A DNA stretch of 64,000 nt from FEN-987 sp964598845 (GTDB lineage Archaea > Thermoproteota > Bathyarchaeia > 40CM-2-53-6). The stretch lies in contig CAZRDM010000004.1 in NCBI GenBank assembly GCA_964598845.1, positions 62,001-126,000 of the forward strand. Direction: 5' to 3'. Positions 61,443 through 64,000 of this stretch are shown here, one piece after another (positions within the stretch are counted from its first letter, which is position 1; the number at the start of each line of letters is the position of its first letter). Both the position numbers and the translations under genes were made by a program. The notes beneath the pieces are model-generated. The model worked only from the letters and a program-made list of their open reading frames with translations. It was not told where the DNA came from and made no database searches.

Positions 61443-62474
61443 ATGAAGATTGGTATGATGAGCGCTTGGAACCTTGATGCAGGGCCTTCCCTACACGCGG
61501 AGTTGATCGGTAGAGAATGGGTCAGAATGGGACATAATCTGTCCGTTTACTCTTTCCTCCCCTCAGACTTCCACGGGACCACTTTCGTCGGAAGAGATGA
61601 ACCGTACGTTTCGAGATGTTTTAGAACCCGGAAAGGTCTTGATCCGCGGCCAATACTGAAGTCCCATCTCGACGTATTCGTTGTACAAGATCTAGGCATG
61701 CTTCCCAAAGACGAACTGGGCAAGATCTTTCATCATATCAAAAACAAGGCAAAAACTGTCAACATAATACATGACGCTGAACTCTCTTCAGAGGCCTCAT
61801 TCTACCAGTTCGACTGGGATGCGATGGTCTGCTTCGACGAAAGATACAGAAGTTTTCTTCGAGAGGTCTTTCCCGAAGAAAAAATACGCATAATTCCGTA
61901 TCCATGTCGTGCTGTTTCAAAGGGGGATAAGAAGGAAGCCCGCCGTAAGTTAGGGCTTTCCTTGGACGAGAGGATTCTGCTCATATTTGGTCAACATGTC
62001 AAAGACGATCTTGAGCTGCTCCCTACCATTTCAACTCTGGGAAAACGTTATCATATATTACTCTTGGTCGTCAGCATTCATTCACCAAGTCAGATCGCCG
62101 CGTTAAACGTGGAGGTAGAGATTAGATCTGAGGCCCCAGAGATAGCGGTGCTCTACGATTACTTGCACGCAGCCGACGCTCTGATACTTCATAGAAAAGC
62201 TGAGAGGAAGGCGGTCGTTTCGAGCACGGCCTATCAGTGTCTTGGTTCAGGTTGCCCAATAATAGCCTATGATTCCCCATTCTTTGACACCTTCAAAGAT
62301 GAGATTCTCAAATACAGAACTTCCGACGAGTTCGAGGCCAACCTCGTCGAAGCCTTTGAAGAGGGAGAGAAGTTCAAGACGACTGTTCGAGCTGCCGAAG
62401 AGTACGCCCAGAAGAATTCGGCCGAAAAGATTGCTGCAAAGTATATCGAACTCTTCGAGGAATTGCAGAACTAG
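61443..62474 (+). CDS. Glycosyltransferase (GT4-like)
   Basis: A 343-residue GT-B-type protein from ATG 61443 (MKIGMMSAWN). Two Rossmann halves: the N-terminal part to about 165 (acceptor side) and the C-terminal part with ILLIFGQHVKDDLELL, YDYLHAADALILHRK and SSTAYQCLGSGCPIIAYDSP, the donor-binding stretch of GT4 enzymes. It forms a pair with the GH130 gene 24 bp downstream and resembles the truncated gene at the right edge (CLGSGCPI shared). Likely builds a mannose-type oligosaccharide. Confidence 0.78.
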   Translation: MKIGMMSAWNLDAGPSLHAELIGREWVRMGHNLSVYSFLPSDFHGTTFVGRDEPYVSRCFRTRKGLDPRPILKSHLDVFVVQDLGMLPKDELGKIFHHIKNKAKTVNIIHDAELSSEASFYQFDWDAMVCFDERYRSFLREVFPEEKIRIIPYPCRAVSKGDKKEARRKLGLSLDERILLIFGQHVKDDLELLPTISTLGKRYHILLLVVSIHSPSQIAALNVEVEIRSEAPEIAVLYDYLHAADALILHRKAERKAVVSSTAYQCLGSGCPIIAYDSPFFDTFKDEILKYRTSDEFEANLVEAFEEGEKFKTTVRAAEEYAQKNSAEKIAAKYIELFEELQN

Positions 62475-62498
62475 AACTGGACGGCAGTTGTTGGAAGG

Positions 62499-63437
62499 AT
62501 GACAAGCAAACTAAGGAGGTACAAGGGAAACCCGATACTCAAACCTAAAGGAAACCACTTTTGGGAATCATTGATGGTATTCAATTCCGCAGCTCTCTTC
62601 AAAGCGGGTAAGGTGCACCTTCTCTACAGGGCACGCGGCCGGAAGGGGGGTGTCTCGAAACTTGGGTACGCATCCTCTTCTGACGGCTATAGAATAGACG
62701 AAAGATTGAGTAGACCTGTCTTCGAACCCGAACCTGGAAACGAGCTGGAATGTTATGGATGCGAAGATCCCAGGTTAGTCGAATTTGGCGACAAGATCTA
62801 CATTTCCTACACGGCATACGGAAGAGTCCCCGGTATGGTTCCACCATTCGACTCAATCCAGATCGCGATGTGCTCCATACCGACAAGGGATTTCCTAGAG
62901 CACAGATGGAACTGGGAGAAGAGAATCTATCCATTTCCTCTTGTTGACAACAAGCATGCCTGTCTCTTTCCTGAGAAGATCGGTGGAAGATGGGTCATGT
63001 ATCACCGCATTCCGCCTCATGTCTGGGTTGCATACTCGGATGACTTAGTAAACTGGAGAGAAGCCAGCATAATTCTCAGTCCGAAGGAAAAATGGGAGTA
63101 CTTCAAGCTTGGAGGTGGAGCACCACCAATAAAAACGAGAGACGGATGGCTGTTTGTATACCACGCAGTAGACAGAGAGTGGGACTATCGCCTAGGAGCA
63201 GTTCTCGTCGATCTTAACAAACCTGAGAAGATTCTGAAGAGGAGCAAGGACCCCATTCTTGAGCCGGAAGAAGAGTATGAGATCAACGGTATCGTACCCA
63301 ATGTTGTCTTTACCTGTGGCGGAGTCATCCTCGACGATCAACTATTCTTGTACTATAGTGGCGCAGATACCGTCCTATGTGTGGCCACTGCAGAACTCTC
63401 AGAATTGATCGGATCTCTCGAAGACGTGGAAACCTAG
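62499..63437 (+). CDS. GH130-family mannoside phosphorylase/glycosidase
   Basis: A 312-residue five-bladed propeller enzyme. GH130 marks: RRYKGNPILKPKG at the start, VFNSAALFKAGKVHLLYRARG, YGCEDPRLVEFGDKIYISYTAYG with the catalytic Asp, HKHACLF-type segment as NKHACLFPEKIGGRWVMYHRI, and GGGAPPIKTRDGWLFVYHAV. The family phosphorolyses or hydrolyses beta-mannosides. With the adjacent glycosyltransferase genes it suggests a made-and-recycled mannose oligosaccharide or glycan. Confidence 0.9.
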   Translation: MTSKLRRYKGNPILKPKGNHFWESLMVFNSAALFKAGKVHLLYRARGRKGGVSKLGYASSSDGYRIDERLSRPVFEPEPGNELECYGCEDPRLVEFGDKIYISYTAYGRVPGMVPPFDSIQIAMCSIPTRDFLEHRWNWEKRIYPFPLVDNKHACLFPEKIGGRWVMYHRIPPHVWVAYSDDLVNWREASIILSPKEKWEYFKLGGGAPPIKTRDGWLFVYHAVDREWDYRLGAVLVDLNKPEKILKRSKDPILEPEEEYEINGIVPNVVFTCGGVILDDQLFLYYSGADTVLCVATAELSELIGSLEDVET

Positions 63438-63543
63438 AGTTCCAAAGTCGCGCTATCGACATCCCGCTAACGAAGGCTCGAAGACGTGCATATTCTTCAA
63501 AGCTGAGATACCACGCTTACGGCATCGATGATGCGCAATGAGC

Positions 63544-64000
63544 CTATCGAATCGATTCGAATAGCCTGAGATATTTCTCGGCGACTCTTCTTGCAGAGTC
63601 TCTCTCGATACACTGTATCGCGGCTTCGCGAAGTTTTGTGAGTGTCTCTGTCCCTTCGAATACGTCGATCAAACGTGCCTTGAACTCGTTCAGATCTGAA
63701 ACGTGATATTTCAGGACCTGTCGGTCATATCTTTCGAATATCTTCGCATCTGACACAACTATCGGACATCCTGAGCCTAGGCACATGTGGATTGTGCTTG
63801 AAAGTAGGACAACCTTCTCTTTCCAATCCTCGTCAACATGCTTCACGAGAACATCTGAAGCGTGCAAGTACCTGTACAGTTGCGGAAGCGGAGGCGCTTC
63901 TCTCCTTATCTGTATGGGAAGATCTAAGCTCTTTCTTGCTTCCTCAAGCTGTCTGAGGCTTGCCTCGTCAGTGCTCAACGCTAATACGAGGAGGGGATAC
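63544..64000 (-). CDS. Glycosyltransferase, C-terminal part, truncated by window edge
   Basis: The frame is open to the right edge, so only about 150 C-terminal residues are seen. LYRYLHASDVLVKHV and SSTIHMCLGSGCPIVVSDAKIFERY parallel LYDYLHAADALILHR and SSTAYQCLGSGCPIIAYDSPFFDTF of the glycosyltransferase at 61443-62474. The two also share endings (A-E/R-K-Y-x-x-LFE). It is a diverged paralogue on the opposite strand, convergent with the GH130 gene. Confidence 0.72.
   Translation of the reverse strand, partial: YPLLVLALSTDEASLRQLEEARKSLDLPIQIRREAPPLPQLYRYLHASDVLVKHVDEDWKEKVVLLSSTIHMCLGSGCPIVVSDAKIFERYDRQVLKYHVSDLNEFKARLIDVFEGTETLTKLREAAIQCIERDSARRVAEKYLRLFESIR

Overview
The window is archaeal. 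It carries a two-domain CDC48/VCP-type AAA+ ATPase, flap endonuclease FEN-1 with a C-terminal PCNA-binding box, aEF-1beta, a Trm5-type tRNA methyltransferase, a Trm112-like protein, L-isoaspartyl methyltransferase, a geranylgeranyl-reductase-family flavoprotein and TrmB-family regulators. Many genes use TTG or GTG starts, and AT-rich TATA-like boxes sit at several divergent promoters. I infer a Thermoproteota/Nitrososphaeria- or Bathyarchaeia-like heterotroph. No ammonia-oxidation, methanogenesis, rRNA or convincing tRNA genes are seen, so the lineage is not settled by this window.

0-21 kb is an amino-acid / N-acyl-amino-acid utilisation island: two APC permeases plus a C-terminal remnant of a third, two threonine-synthase-like PLP enzymes, an M20 deacylase, an amidase with a GatC-like partner, a frameshifted C45 acyltransferase, a DMT exporter, a class III aminotransferase, a decayed dehydrogenase, and a membrane Fe-S/heme oxidoreductase with EtfB and EtfA that can pass electrons to quinone. 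Embedded in it is a module present twice: a nucleotidyltransferase-fold protein, an APC permease, a calcineurin-like phosphoesterase and a threonine-synthase-like enzyme. This is the best candidate here for an undescribed system.

21-33 kb is informational and housekeeping: GGR-family flavoprotein, small winged-helix protein and CDC48 (one minus-strand operon behind a promoter bracketed by two palindromes), aEF-1beta, a zinc-ribbon protein, FEN-1, a tandem pair of Thr/Ser-rich anchored surface proteins, a 5-FTHF cyclo-ligase-like protein, PCMT, DUF371, Trm5 and a PRC-barrel/zinc-ribbon protein. 32.6-35.5 kb is one large exported beta-propeller/Ig-like protein with a CFI-box and a membrane C-terminus. 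35.5-47.5 kb returns to metabolism: LarC, cysteine synthase with a Cys-rich tail, D-cysteine desulfhydrase-like enzyme, class V aminotransferase, M24 peptidase, a complete ECF transporter (fused EcfAA, EcfT, S component), RidA, an ornithine-cyclodeaminase-family enzyme and a CDF-transporter remnant.

48.4-57.8 kb is a UDP-sugar / N-glycan precursor cluster (Gfo/Idh dehydrogenase, UDP-sugar dehydrogenase, DUF354 glycosyltransferase-like protein, UDP-GlcNAc-1-P transferase family, phosphoglucosamine mutase, sugar nucleotidylyltransferase) bracketed by two TrmB-family regulators, the second paired with a macro-domain protein. 58.4-61.3 kb is a chromate-resistance-like cassette (ChrB-domain gene, a second ChrB copy broken by one stop, MFS transporter) flanked by related direct repeats. 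61.4-64 kb holds a glycosyltransferase, a GH130 phosphorylase/glycosidase and the end of a second related glycosyltransferase, probably handling a mannose-type oligosaccharide.

Decayed genes are frequent (APC tail, C45, dehydrogenase, CDF tail, ChrB copy), which suggests recent gene turnover in the accessory parts, or in one-base cases sequencing error.
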